Origin: Microbacterium sp. H83
Lineage (GTDB): Bacteria; Actinomycetota; Actinomycetes; Actinomycetales; Microbacteriaceae
Assembly (NCBI RefSeq): GCF_001650405.1
Contig: NZ_LWCU01000001.1
Span: forward strand, 90,311-154,310
Direction of reading: 5' to 3'
Length of the DNA stretch: 64,000 nt
A program made the position numbers and the translations under genes. Below, one piece after another: positions 9,892 through 17,966 of the stretch (its first letter is position 1; every line of letters starts with the position of its first letter). The notes beneath the pieces are model-generated. The model was not told the origin of the DNA. It searched no databases and saw nothing but the letters and a program-made list of their open reading frames with translations.

Positions 9892-10327
9892 GAATCGTCA
9901 GGATGTCATCCCGTCGCTCGTTCTCTCGGGATACGCGCTCGGCCGGATCGCCGCGCAGGATGCCGGAAACGACGCGCCCGCTGCGCAGTGGCGGGTGCTG
10001 AATCTGCTCGAGCAGACGGGACGGAAGCGCGTCGGGGAGCTCGCATCCGCCGCACGTACGACGCAACCCGGCATGACGCGGCTCATCGGACATCTGGAGC
10101 GCGACGGCCTCGTCCGCCGCTCGCCCCTGCCCGAGGACTCCCGAGCCATCGCCGTGGACATCACCGACGCCGGCACCGCCGCTCTCGCCGCATGGCGATC
10201 AGAGTTCCGGGACACGCTCGCGCCCCGTTTCGCCGACGTGGACGACGACGACTGGAGCATCCTCACTCGCGCAGCGGAGATCCTCGCCGCGCACACCACG
10301 AACGACTCGACAGGAGCCCCCCGATGA
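9890..10327 (+). CDS. MarR-family transcriptional regulator
   Basis: 145 residues with the MarR winged helix: recognition region VGELASAARTTQPGMTRLIGHLERDGLVRRSPLPEDSRAIAVDITDAG, in which the DSRA wing is typical. The start ATG lies 7 nt after a TATACT -10 hexamer, so the transcript should begin at or next to the ATG. The stop overlaps the start of the MFS gene by 4 nt. By family precedent it represses the exporter and itself and is released by a small phenolic or drug-like ligand; the ligand is unknown. Confidence 0.92.
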   Translation: MNRQDVIPSLVLSGYALGRIAAQDAGNDAPAAQWRVLNLLEQTGRKRVGELASAARTTQPGMTRLIGHLERDGLVRRSPLPEDSRAIAVDITDAGTAALAAWRSEFRDTLAPRFADVDDDDWSILTRAAEILAAHTTNDSTGAPR

Positions 10328-11553
10328 CCAGCACCCCCACCGCATCCGTGTGGAAGCAGCCCGCGCAGGTGTGGGCCGTCGCCTTCGCGTGCGTCGTCGC
10401 ATTCATGGGCATCGGCCTCGTCGACCCGATCCTCCCCGCCATCGCGGAGTCGCTGCAGGCCAGCCCGTTCGAGACGGAGCTGCTCTTCACGAGCTACCTC
10501 GCCGTCACGGGTCTCGCGATGCTCGTCACCAGCTGGATCTCGAGCCGTATCGGCGCCAAGAGGACGCTGCTGATCGGCCTCGCACTCATCGTCGTGTTCG
10601 CGCTGCTCTGTGCCCTCAGCGGCAGCGTGGACGCGGTGATCGGCTTCCGCGCCGGCTGGGGACTCGGCAACGCCCTGTTCATCTCCACCGCCCTCGCCAC
10701 GATCGTCGGCGCCGCATCCGGAGGGAGCGCGGCGGCGATCGTCCTGTACGAGGCCGCTCTCGGCCTCGGGATCGCGATCGGTCCGCTGCTCGGCGGGATC
10801 CTCGGCGAGCAGAGCTGGCGCGCGCCCTTCTTCGGTGTCGTCGTGCTCATGGCCATCGCCTTCCTCGCGGTGCTCGTGCTGCTCCGCGGACCCGCCGAGT
10901 CGCGCACCCCCGTGGCCTTCTCCGCACCGTTCCGAGCGCTCGGACGCCCGGCGCTCGCCGTTCTCGCCGTGGCCGCGCTGTTCTACAACATCGGCTTCTT
11001 CATCCTCCTCGCGTTCTCCCCCTTCCCGCTCGGCTTCGGCGCCATGGGCATCGGCTTCACGTTCTTCGGCTGGGGCGTCGCGCTCGCTGTCACGAGCGTG
11101 TGGGTCGCACCCTTCCTGATGCGGAGGATGTCGCGGACCCGCGTGATCCTGACCGTGCTCCCCCTCCTCGCCGTGGACCTCGTCGTCGCCGGACTCGTCG
11201 TGTCCTCCGCCGCGGCGCTCGTCGTGTGCATCGTCATCGGCGGGCTGCTGCTCGGCGTGATGAACACGGTCCTCACGGAGGCGGTGATGGAGGCGACGGA
11301 TCTCCCCCGCTCGGTCGCCTCGTCGGCGTACTCGTCGGTGCGATTCCTCGGCGGTGCCATGGCGCCCCCGCTCGCGGCCGCCCTGTGGCACGCGTTCGAT
11401 GCGACGGTGCCCTATCTCGTCGCCGCCGCCGCCGTGCTGCTGTCGGCGCTGACGATCTTCCTCGGACGCCGGGTGCTGGCGCACATCGACGACGAGGCGG
11501 ACGACACGGTCGCGGAGGACGCGCAGGCGATCCTGATGGGCGACGCGGCCTGA
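10324..11553 (+). CDS. MFS efflux transporter, translationally coupled to marR
   Basis: 409 residues, twelve predicted membrane segments. MFS motif A appears in the loop after segment 2 as SSRIGAKRTLL, and VDPILPAIAESLQASPFETELLFTSYLA at segments 1-2 resembles drug:H+ antiporter-1 exporters of the EmrD/Bcr/YdhP type. The start overlaps the marR stop (ATGA), so the two proteins are made from one mRNA. The context suggests an inducible exporter of the compound sensed by MarR. Ends with an acidic cytoplasmic tail. Confidence 0.9.
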   Translation: MTSTPTASVWKQPAQVWAVAFACVVAFMGIGLVDPILPAIAESLQASPFETELLFTSYLAVTGLAMLVTSWISSRIGAKRTLLIGLALIVVFALLCALSGSVDAVIGFRAGWGLGNALFISTALATIVGAASGGSAAAIVLYEAALGLGIAIGPLLGGILGEQSWRAPFFGVVVLMAIAFLAVLVLLRGPAESRTPVAFSAPFRALGRPALAVLAVAALFYNIGFFILLAFSPFPLGFGAMGIGFTFFGWGVALAVTSVWVAPFLMRRMSRTRVILTVLPLLAVDLVVAGLVVSSAAALVVCIVIGGLLLGVMNTVLTEAVMEATDLPRSVASSAYSSVRFLGGAMAPPLAAALWHAFDATVPYLVAAAAVLLSALTIFLGRRVLAHIDDEADDTVAEDAQAILMGDAA

Positions 11554-11572
11554 TCGAGGCCGCCGCGTCCGA

Positions 11573-11578
11573 TACGGT
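11573..11578 (+). promoter_or_regulatory. Leaderless -10 element of the YbaK-type gene
   Basis: TACGGT, 6 nt before the ATG at 11585. Confidence 0.5.
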
Positions 11579-11584
11579 GAGCGG

Positions 11585-12067
11585 ATGATGGACGAGTCCC
11601 TCCTTCCCGAACGCAGCAGGATCGTAGCGCGGCACCTGCACGACGCGGGTGTCGAGGCCGAGATCCGGGTCCTCCCGGACTCCGCGCGCACCGCTCCCGA
11701 GGCGGCGGCGGCGATCGGGTGCGACGTCGCGGCGATCGCGAACAGCCTGGTCTTCCTGGCGGACGACTCTCCCGTGCTGGTGCTCACGAGCGGCGGACAC
11801 CGCGCCGACCTGACGACCGTGGCGAAGCACATCGGGGCGGACGTCGTGCGGATGGCTCCCGCGGCCGTCGTCCGCTCCGCGACCGGACAGGCGATCGGCG
11901 GCGTGGCCCCGGTCGGGCATCCGACGCCCCTTCCCACCTTCATCGATGCGGCGCTGCAGGAGCACGAGGAGATCTGGGCGGCGGCGGGTCATCCTCACAC
12001 CGTCATGCCGATGACCTTCACCTCACTGCGACGGCTCACCGGAGGCCGGGTCATCCCGGTCGCCTGA
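11585..12067 (+). CDS. YbaK/EbsC-family aminoacyl-tRNA deacylase
   Basis: 160 residues spanning a single YbaK/ProX domain, which hydrolyses mischarged tRNA (for example Cys- or Ala-tRNA-Pro) in trans. Family blocks are TAPEAAAAIGCDVAAIANSLVFL near residue 40, LVLTSGGHRADL with the conserved G-x-x-R-D/A-L region, and AIGGVAPVGHPTPLPTFIDAAL near residue 100. Substrate specificity is not readable. Its stop is 3 bp from the convergent lipoprotein gene. Confidence 0.88.
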   Translation: MMDESLLPERSRIVARHLHDAGVEAEIRVLPDSARTAPEAAAAIGCDVAAIANSLVFLADDSPVLVLTSGGHRADLTTVAKHIGADVVRMAPAAVVRSATGQAIGGVAPVGHPTPLPTFIDAALQEHEEIWAAAGHPHTVMPMTFTSLRRLTGGRVIPVA

Positions 12068-12070
12068 GCG

Positions 12071-12478
12071 TCACTTCACGGTGACGGTGATCTCCGCCCG
12101 CTGCTGGTCCTCCGCGTCGTCGGGGACCTGGCCGCGGAACTGATACTCGAACTGGATCACCGTCGTCCCCTGTCCGACCGGAGGGAACCGGTAGGCGACC
12201 TCGCTCGGCGCGCCTGTCTCCCCCTCGTCGCCGAGATAGCGCGAGCGCTCCTCCCCCGGGCCCAGAACGGCCGGATCCGGCTCCCTGGTGATCACCCAGG
12301 CGTCGCCCACCGTCGGGTTGATGGTCCCGAAGTCGACGACCAGGGCCTCGCCCGGTGCGAGCGAGACGGATGAGGTCCGATAGTCGACGCTCTTCTCGAC
12401 GACCGCGGCGCACGCCGTCAGGCACAGGCCGAGCACGGCCATCGCGCCCACAGCGCACAGCTTCATCCCATCCCGCAT
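12071..12478 (-). CDS. Lipoprotein with a chagasin-like (I42) domain pattern
   Basis: About 135 residues. An N-terminal signal peptide ends in the lipobox LTAC (Cys23), so the mature protein is anchored outside the membrane. The mature part holds NPTVGDAW (residues 54-61) and, about 40 residues on, GQGTTVIQFEYQFRG. This spacing and wording recall the NPTTGYxW and GxxxxxxxYRRPW loops of chagasin-type cysteine protease inhibitors, although the second loop is altered. The ATG at 12478 has AGGGGG 6 nt upstream; the ATG at 12484 is too close to that site. Convergent with the deacylase gene. Confidence 0.7.
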   Translation of the reverse strand: MRDGMKLCAVGAMAVLGLCLTACAAVVEKSVDYRTSSVSLAPGEALVVDFGTINPTVGDAWVITREPDPAVLGPGEERSRYLGDEGETGAPSEVAYRFPPVGQGTTVIQFEYQFRGQVPDDAEDQQRAEITVTVK

Positions 12479-12547
12479 CGCCATCCCCCTAGCGTTGGCA
12501 TCACGCTAGCGCACGTCGTCGCGATGGGGAACGTGCTCCGGGTGCAG

Positions 12548-12583
12548 AAAAGCCCCGGAGACTGGCGAGAGTCTTCGAGGCTT
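12548..12583 (-). terminator. Rho-independent terminator of tRNA-Lys
   Basis: On the minus strand, arms AAGCC...AGACT and AGTCT...GGCTT close a CTCGCC loop, followed by TTTTC. It begins 6 nt past the tRNA 3' end. Confidence 0.65.
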
Positions 12584-12588
12584 ATCCG

Positions 12589-12661
12589 TGCACCCCCAGG
12601 GACTTGAACCCTGAACCCACTGATTAAGAGTCAGTTGCTCTGCCGATTGAGCTAGAGGTGC
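12589..12661 (-). tRNA. tRNA-Lys (anticodon CUU)
   Basis: 73-nt cloverleaf. The acceptor stem GCACCTC pairs with GGGGTGC and the discriminator base is A (12589). The anticodon stem ACTGA/TCAGT closes the loop CTCTTAA, giving anticodon CTT. The T arm carries GGTTCAAGTCC. CCA is not encoded. Confidence 0.97.
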
Positions 12662-12795
12662 GTGGCCCGGGAATCCCCGGCCGAGGAATTACATTACCAG
12701 CCGACGGCCACGAGGCGAAATCGAGACGGCCCGTCGAGTCGGTCCGCGCGTGTCGCCGCGAGTCGGCGCTCATCGAAGCGTGGAATCGGGGCGGT

Positions 12796-12801
12796 TATCC
12801 T
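12796..12801 (+). promoter_or_regulatory. Leaderless -10 element of hisN
   Basis: TATCCT followed by GGGAGG and the GTG at 12808. The GGGAGG touches the start codon, too close to act as a ribosome site. Confidence 0.55.
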
Positions 12802-12807
12802 GGGAGG

Positions 12808-13605
12808 GTGACCGCCTCCCCCAGCGCCGACGACCTGTCGCGCGACCTCGAACTCGCGCTCCGCCTCGCCGACCTGGCCGACGCGCAGTCCCTGCCGCGC
12901 TTCGACAGCGCCGACCTGGAGATCTCCACGAAGGCCGACAGCTCGCACGTCACGGACGCGGATCTCGCCACGGAGCGTGCGATCCGTGAGCGCCTCGCCG
13001 CTGAGCGACCAGACGACGGCATCTTCGGCGAGGAGTTCGGCGCCGAAGGCAGCACCCACCGCCAGTGGATCATCGATCCCATCGACGGCACGGCCAACTT
13101 CCTCCGCGGCGTGCCGCTGTGGGGCACGATGATCGCGCTCGCGATCGACGGCACTCCGCAGATCGGCGTCGTGAGCATGCCGGCCCTCCGACGACGGTGG
13201 TGGGGGTCCGCGGGCGCCGGTGCGTGGACGGCCACGGATGCCGAGCCCCGTCGGCTGCGCACGTCCGCCGTCTCGTCGCTGGACGACGCGAGCATCAGCT
13301 TCCAGAGCATCTCGCAGTGGACGGACGCGGGACACCGGGACCAGCTGCTCGCGCTCGTCGACCGGGTCTGGCGCGACCGGGCGTACGGCGACATCTACGC
13401 CTACATGCTGCTCGCCGAGGGTCGCATAGACATGGTGGCCGAGTTCGACGTCAAGGAGTACGACATCGCCGCGGCCGTTCCCATCGTGCGCGAAGCGGGC
13501 GGCCGCATGACCGGATTCGACGGCGCTGAGACGATCTCCGACCGGTCGACACTCGCCACCAACGGCATCCTGCACGATGCCTTCCTCGAGCTTCTGCACG
13601 ACTGA
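12808..13605 (+). CDS. hisN: Histidinol-phosphatase / inositol-monophosphatase family
   Basis: Probably removes phosphate from L-histidinol phosphate in histidine synthesis, the usual role of this actinobacterial family. 265 residues. The Li+-sensitive Mg2+-phosphatase sites are all present: GEEFG near residue 74 (metal-binding glutamate), WIIDPIDGTANF near residue 89 (DPIDGT motif) and EYDIAAAVPIVREAGGRMTGF near residue 213 (third metal ligand). Paralogous inositol monophosphatases share these motifs, so the exact substrate is inferred from overall similarity. The GTG start is set by the -10 hexamer 6 nt upstream. Confidence 0.88.
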   Translation: MTASPSADDLSRDLELALRLADLADAQSLPRFDSADLEISTKADSSHVTDADLATERAIRERLAAERPDDGIFGEEFGAEGSTHRQWIIDPIDGTANFLRGVPLWGTMIALAIDGTPQIGVVSMPALRRRWWGSAGAGAWTATDAEPRRLRTSAVSSLDDASISFQSISQWTDAGHRDQLLALVDRVWRDRAYGDIYAYMLLAEGRIDMVAEFDVKEYDIAAAVPIVREAGGRMTGFDGAETISDRSTLATNGILHDAFLELLHD

Positions 13606-13623
13606 CACCCCCACCGAAGGCCC

Positions 13624-14193
13624 GTGATGACCCTCCGCACCACCTCAGCCGCCGTCGGCGCCCTTCTGCTCGCCGTCGTGCTGGTCTCCTGCAGCGGCAC
13701 CGCCGAGGAGTCCGCGTCGCCCTCGCCCGAGGCCCCGCGTCCGACCCCGACAGTGACCGCGACGCCCATCGAGACAGCCGCGCCGATGCCGGCCGCTGAA
13801 CCCGCATGCGACACCATCGTGTCGGCGGGCACCGTGAAGGCTCTGACCGACGAGGGATGGACCTTCGAGGAGCAGCCGTTCGTGATCGGCGACGTGACCC
13901 TCGATGACGGCCTGCTGTGCTTCTGGGCCGATTACACCGTCGCCTCCGACCACGGGCAGCTGTACGGCTGGTCGGCGATCGCTCCGGAGGACGCCACGCA
14001 GGCACAGACGTCGCTGCTCGGCGAGGGCTGGCGACGCGAGGACGGCCCCGACGGGATCTACATCACCGAGAATCCGCAGTTCGCGATGGGCACCGACGAG
14101 GACGGCTACGGCATGACCTACCTGTTCGGAGACGGCTGGGTGAAGTTCGCCGACACGCGTCAGGGACTCATCCTCATCGAGTGGGCCGGCTGA
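13624..14193 (+). CDS. Putative secreted lipoprotein, function unknown
   Basis: 189 residues if the GTG at 13624 is used; an ATG follows directly at 13627. A hydrophobic signal segment (residues 10-22) ends in a VVLVSC lipobox, so the protein is expected on the outer face of the membrane. After a Ser/Pro/Thr-rich linker (residues 24-58) comes a compact domain rich in Trp, Gly and Asp with two cysteines (PACDTIV and LLCFWADY) that could form a disulphide. Family not recognised. Starts 18 bp after hisN and may be co-transcribed with it. Confidence 0.75.
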   Translation: MMTLRTTSAAVGALLLAVVLVSCSGTAEESASPSPEAPRPTPTVTATPIETAAPMPAAEPACDTIVSAGTVKALTDEGWTFEEQPFVIGDVTLDDGLLCFWADYTVASDHGQLYGWSAIAPEDATQAQTSLLGEGWRREDGPDGIYITENPQFAMGTDEDGYGMTYLFGDGWVKFADTRQGLILIEWAG

Positions 14194-14232
14194 GCTCCCC
14201 GGCGTCGGCCGAGCGCCCCCTGCGTCGCGGTG

Positions 14233-14238
14233 TAGTGT
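14233..14238 (+). promoter_or_regulatory. Leaderless -10 element of the coiled-coil protein gene
   Basis: TAGTGT, 7 nt before the ATG at 14246. Confidence 0.5.
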
Positions 14239-14245
14239 CGCTCGC

Positions 14246-15109
14246 ATGAGCGGCGACTCCACACTCGAGGCGATCGCTGCCGAGCTGTACACCTCGCCGC
14301 TGTCCGAGTTCGTCTCCGCGCGCAACGCGCACGCGAAGGACACGTCGGATGCCGCACTGGCGGCGCAGATCCGCGCTCTGCGCAAGCCGTCGGTCGCTGC
14401 GTGGGTGGTGAACGTCTTCGCGCGGGAGCGGAGCTCCCAACTCGGGGAGGCGCTGAGACTGGCGGAGGAGCTGCGGGAGGCGCAGGAGGACCTCGACGCA
14501 CGGGCTCTCGCACAGCTGGGGCGAGACCGTCGCGCTCTCACGCGCAGGCTCGCCTCCTCCGCCGCGGAACTCGCGGAGGCTCGGGGCGAGAGCATCACCG
14601 CCTCGACGCTGGAAGCCGTGACGCAGACCATCGCGGCCGCCTTCTTCGATCAGGCGGCCGCGGCAGCGGTGGCCTCCGGACGCCTGGTGCGCGAACTGGA
14701 GCCCGCCGGTACCTTCGCCGACATCGTCGACACCCTCGTCGCAGGAGGGCCGCCGAGCTCGGCATCCGCCTCCGCACCGCCGGCGGACGAGGTGGCGGAG
14801 CGGCGACGGCGCAGAGACGCCGAACGCGCGCTCCGAGACGCCGAAGCAGCCCATGACCGTGCCACGCGAGAGGTGAGCGGCGCGGAGCGCGCCGTGAAGG
14901 ACTCGAGCGACCGCATCGCGGAGCTCGAGACCCGCGCCGCGGAGCTCGAAGCCGAGCTCGCCGGAGTACGCCGCGACGTCGAGCGCGCCCGCGCCGACGA
15001 GGAGCGCGCGGAGACTCGACGCAGCGAGGCGACGGCCGCCGTGACCGCGTCGGAGAAGACGCTCGCGAAGGCCAGGAAAGCGCTCGACGCCCTCCCCTCT
15101 CGTCGCTGA
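14246..15109 (+). CDS. Actinobacterial coiled-coil protein, function unknown
   Basis: 287 residues without signal peptide or membrane segment. The N-terminal third has a recognisable block, LYTSPLSEFVSARNAHAK...RALRKPSVAAWVVNVFAR, which I know from uncharacterised actinobacterial proteins. The C-terminal half (from about residue 175) is a long heptad-rich helix dominated by Ala, Arg and Glu, probably a coiled coil of about 100 residues. No catalytic motif seen. Closed by a strong hairpin at 15147. Confidence 0.8.
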   Translation: MSGDSTLEAIAAELYTSPLSEFVSARNAHAKDTSDAALAAQIRALRKPSVAAWVVNVFARERSSQLGEALRLAEELREAQEDLDARALAQLGRDRRALTRRLASSAAELAEARGESITASTLEAVTQTIAAAFFDQAAAAAVASGRLVRELEPAGTFADIVDTLVAGGPPSSASASAPPADEVAERRRRRDAERALRDAEAAHDRATREVSGAERAVKDSSDRIAELETRAAELEAELAGVRRDVERARADEERAETRRSEATAAVTASEKTLAKARKALDALPSRR

Positions 15110-15146
15110 GGCCCGTCTCGACGCGCGACGCCGGCCGTCCGCATAC

Positions 15147-15192
15147 GACGAAGCCCGCCTCCTCGGTGGTCGCCGAGGAGGCGGGCTTCGTC
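15147..15192. terminator. Bidirectional terminator between the coiled-coil gene and ssrA
   Basis: Perfect 20-bp inverted repeat with arms beginning GACGAAGCCCGCC and a 6-nt loop. It lies directly beyond the tmRNA 3' end and after the plus-strand gene, so it can stop transcription from both sides. Confidence 0.85.
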
Positions 15193-15205
15193 AGTGACAG
15201 CGACC

Positions 15206-15575
15206 TGGTGGAGCTGGGGGGAATCGAACCCCCGTCCAACGCTGAGTCTCCACGCCTTCTCCGGGCGCAGTCTGTGGAAGCGTTCTGCTCGGCTCCGACC
15301 TTTGTCACAGACACCCAAGTCGACGAGCCCAGCCTGGCAAGAGTCCCACGTGACGTCCAGACGCCGTCACGCAGCAAGATTCCTAGATGACGCCAGGATC
15401 CGTATCGGAATCACATACGGCCTGACGGACTATCGGGCTCGCTTAGGCAGCGAGGGCGAAGTCGTTGCGCTTGGTTTCGGCAACTATGGTTTTGCAGAGG
15501 GCGTTCACGAGATAACTCTGCATCCTCGGCCCGCTTCTCGTGGATTCACAGGCGCTGTCGAAACCGATCAGCCCC
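15206..15575 (-). ncRNA. ssrA: Transfer-messenger RNA (tmRNA)
   Basis: 370 nt, one-piece form. The 5' GGGGCTG pairs with the 3' CAGCTCC followed by A and an encoded CCA. The T arm reads GGGTTCGATTCCC and the 5' region holds GGTTTCGACAG, the usual D-loop-like start. The reading frame resumes at GCC after ATAGTT and encodes AETKRNDFALAA followed by TAA, the peptide that marks stalled products for ClpXP and ClpAP-type proteases. Works with SmpB, which is not in this window. The stop TAA lies near 15443 on the minus strand. Confidence 0.97.
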
Positions 15576-15702
15576 GTGGTCCTTCTCTCGAAGGAGCCGC
15601 TGTCACTCTGTGGAATTTCCATCTCGGGGACCGAAGCACCCGAGCGTCTCAGACTACAACGTCTTCGGGCACGGCGCCATTCCCGGCCCCCTCCGGCTGG
15701 CG

Positions 15703-15708
15703 TAGAGT
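15703..15708 (+). promoter_or_regulatory. Leaderless -10 element of the SIMPL-domain gene
   Basis: TAGAGT, 6 nt before the ATG at 15715. Confidence 0.5.
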
Positions 15709-15714
15709 CGCGGC

Positions 15715-16383
15715 ATGAGCGAAGTCACCGTCACCGTCCGCGGAGAGCACGAGACCCGGATCACCCCCGAACGAGCGACCGTCCGGGTGACCGTCCGCGC
15801 CGACGGCCCCGAGCGCGCGGACGTCGTCGAGCGGACGATGAGCCTCGCCGAGCCGGTGCGCCGGAGCATCACCGAGCGCAAGGGCGCCGGGTCGGTGGTG
15901 GACTGGTCGAGCACGCGCCTCACGGTGCGAGCCGAGCGTCCGTGGAACAGCGACGGCATCCGACTCGATCCGGTCTACTACGCCGCGATCGACCTGACGG
16001 CGACGTTCACCGACGTGTCCGACCTGTCGATGTGGGTCTCGGACATCTCCTCCTGGGACGGCGTGGATGTCGGGTGGGTCGACTGGCACCTCACGCCCGA
16101 GACCCGGGCGCGAGCCGAGCGCGACGTCGCCGCGCAGGCCGTCACGGTCGCGGTCGCCCGCGCGCAGGCCTATGCGACCGCTCTCGGCCTCCGCGAGGTG
16201 ACCCCTGTCGAGATCGCCGACGTCGGCCTCATCGCCCCCGCGCCGTCGCAGCCCTTCACGGGCATGATCAAGTCGCGTGGGGCGATGCTCGCGGCCTCCC
16301 CCGCCGGCGACGCCGCGATGACGTTCGAGCCGGACGAGATCGTCATCGCGGCGACCGTCGAGGCCCGATTCGTCGCCCGCTGA
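15715..16383 (+). CDS. SIMPL (DUF541) domain protein
   Basis: 222 residues, essentially one SIMPL domain. It begins EVTVTVRGEHETRITPERATVRVTVRADG, the usual opening beta strand, and includes the ARAERDVAAQAVTVAVARAQAYATALGL helix and the following VTPVEIADVGL strand. Unlike many family members it has no signal peptide, so it should be cytoplasmic. The function of the domain is poorly defined. Stop codon 3 bp from convergent hflX. Confidence 0.85.
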   Translation: MSEVTVTVRGEHETRITPERATVRVTVRADGPERADVVERTMSLAEPVRRSITERKGAGSVVDWSSTRLTVRAERPWNSDGIRLDPVYYAAIDLTATFTDVSDLSMWVSDISSWDGVDVGWVDWHLTPETRARAERDVAAQAVTVAVARAQAYATALGLREVTPVEIADVGLIAPAPSQPFTGMIKSRGAMLAASPAGDAAMTFEPDEIVIAATVEARFVAR

Positions 16384-16386
16384 TCG

Positions 16387-17898
16387 TCAGCGGTTCTCGG
16401 CGAAGGGGGCCAGGTCGGCGGCGAGCCGCTCGGACACTCGCGCATGCACGAGAGTGCCGTCCTCCCGGTGGTCCACCGACAGCAGCATCCCGGTCTCGTG
16501 GATCGCGGCGACCAGGTCGCCCCGATCGTAAGGGACCACGGCGTGCACCTCGACGGCCGGCTTCGGGAGCGCCTCCTCGATCGCCGCGCGCAGCTCGTCG
16601 ATGCCCTCGCCCGACCGCGACGACACGAAGTGCGCCGTCGGCTCGAGTCCGCGCAGGACGAGGCGCTCATCGGGATCGATCAGGTCTGCCTTGTTGAAGA
16701 CGACGAGCTCGGGCATGTCCCGGACTCCCACATCGCCCATCACATCGCGCACCGTCTGCAGCTGGCCTGCGGGATCGGGGTGGGACCCGTCGACGACGTG
16801 GAGCACCACGTCGGCGTCGCCGACCTCCTCGAGCGTCGACCGGAAGGCCTCCACCAGCTGATGCGGCAGATTCCGGACGAACCCGACGGTGTCCGTGAGC
16901 GTGTAGACACGTCCGTCCGTGGTCTCGGACCGGCGCACGGTCGCGTCGAGTGTCGCGAACAGGGCGTTCTCCACGAGCACGCCCGCGCTGGTCAGAGCGT
17001 TGAGGAGGCTGGACTTGCCCGCGTTCGTGTAGCCGGCGATCGCGACGGAGGGAATCGTGTTCCGCCGACGCTCGGCGCGCTTCGCCTCGCGCGCCGGACC
17101 GAAGTCGCGTATCTGTCGACGCAGGAGCGCCATCTTCGTGCGGATGCGACGGCGGTCGAGTTCGATCTTCGTCTCACCGGGACCACGGGACCCCATGCCC
17201 GCGCCGCCGGCGCCGACCTGCCCACCCGCCTGACGGCTCATCGACTCGCCCCAGCCGCGGAGACGCGGCAGCAGGTACTCGAGCTGCGCGAGCTCGACCT
17301 GGGCCTTGCCCTCGCGGCTCTTGGCGTGCTGGCTGAAGATGTCCAGGATGACGGTCGTCCGGTCGATGACCTTCACCTTGACGACATCCTCGAGCGCGCG
17401 CCGCTGGCTGGGAGCGAGCTCGGTATCGGCGATCACGGTGTCCGCGCCCGTGGCGGCGACGATGTCGCGCAGCTCCTGAGCCTTGCCTCGTCCGATGTAG
17501 GTGGCGGCATCGGGGTGGGGTCTCCTCTGGAGCACGCCGTCGAGCACAACAGCCCCAGCGGTTTCGGCCAAGGCGGCGAGCTCGCGCAGCGAGTTCTCCG
17601 CATCCTCCTGGGCACCCTGCGGATACACACCGACGAGGACCACGTTCTCGAGACGCAGCTGCCGATACTCGACCTCGGTGACGTCCTCGAGCTCCGTCGA
17701 CAGCCCGCCGACCCTCCGCAGGGCATGACGATCCTCGAGATCCCACTGGTCACCGTCGGATGAGGCGTGCGACGCCGTCGATTCGTCCTGCAGCGCCTGC
17801 GCCGCCCCGAACACGCGCGCTTCCGTGCGCTTCTCCGCGTTCGCGAGCACCCGCTCGACAGCCTCGTCGTCGGTGGAGTGTGTGGTGGTTTCCGTCAT
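16387..17898 (-). CDS. hflX: Ribosome-associated GTPase HflX
   Basis: GTPase that binds the 50S subunit and splits stalled or hibernating ribosomes in other bacteria. 503 residues. The N-terminal HflX domain (VLVGVYPQG...LAALAETAGA, DPATYIGRGKAQEL-like region) precedes a helical linker with GSRGPGETKIELDRRRIR. The G domain follows with GYTNAGKSSLLN (G1), DTVGFVRNLPHQL (G3 and the family-specific extension) and NKADL (G4). AAGGA stands before the ATG. It faces a divergent methyltransferase gene across 68 bp. Confidence 0.96.
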   Translation of the reverse strand: MTETTTHSTDDEAVERVLANAEKRTEARVFGAAQALQDESTASHASSDGDQWDLEDRHALRRVGGLSTELEDVTEVEYRQLRLENVVLVGVYPQGAQEDAENSLRELAALAETAGAVVLDGVLQRRPHPDAATYIGRGKAQELRDIVAATGADTVIADTELAPSQRRALEDVVKVKVIDRTTVILDIFSQHAKSREGKAQVELAQLEYLLPRLRGWGESMSRQAGGQVGAGGAGMGSRGPGETKIELDRRRIRTKMALLRRQIRDFGPAREAKRAERRRNTIPSVAIAGYTNAGKSSLLNALTSAGVLVENALFATLDATVRRSETTDGRVYTLTDTVGFVRNLPHQLVEAFRSTLEEVGDADVVLHVVDGSHPDPAGQLQTVRDVMGDVGVRDMPELVVFNKADLIDPDERLVLRGLEPTAHFVSSRSGEGIDELRAAIEEALPKPAVEVHAVVPYDRGDLVAAIHETGMLLSVDHREDGTLVHARVSERLAADLAPFAENR

Positions 17899-17954
17899 CC
17901 GGTCCTTGTCTCTGGGTTTCGTTGCGAGCCTTAACCTTAGCCCGCGGTGTCCGC

Positions 17955-17960
17955 TACGCT
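17955..17960 (+). promoter_or_regulatory. Leaderless -10 element of the methyltransferase gene
   Basis: TACGCT, 6 nt before the ATG at 17967. Confidence 0.5.
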
Positions 17961-17966
17961 CACGGT

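Noticed and set aside
17900-17950. DtxR-type iron box between hflX and the methyltransferase
   Set aside because: The TAAGGTTAAGG run has no matching second arm; more likely hflX promoter sequence.
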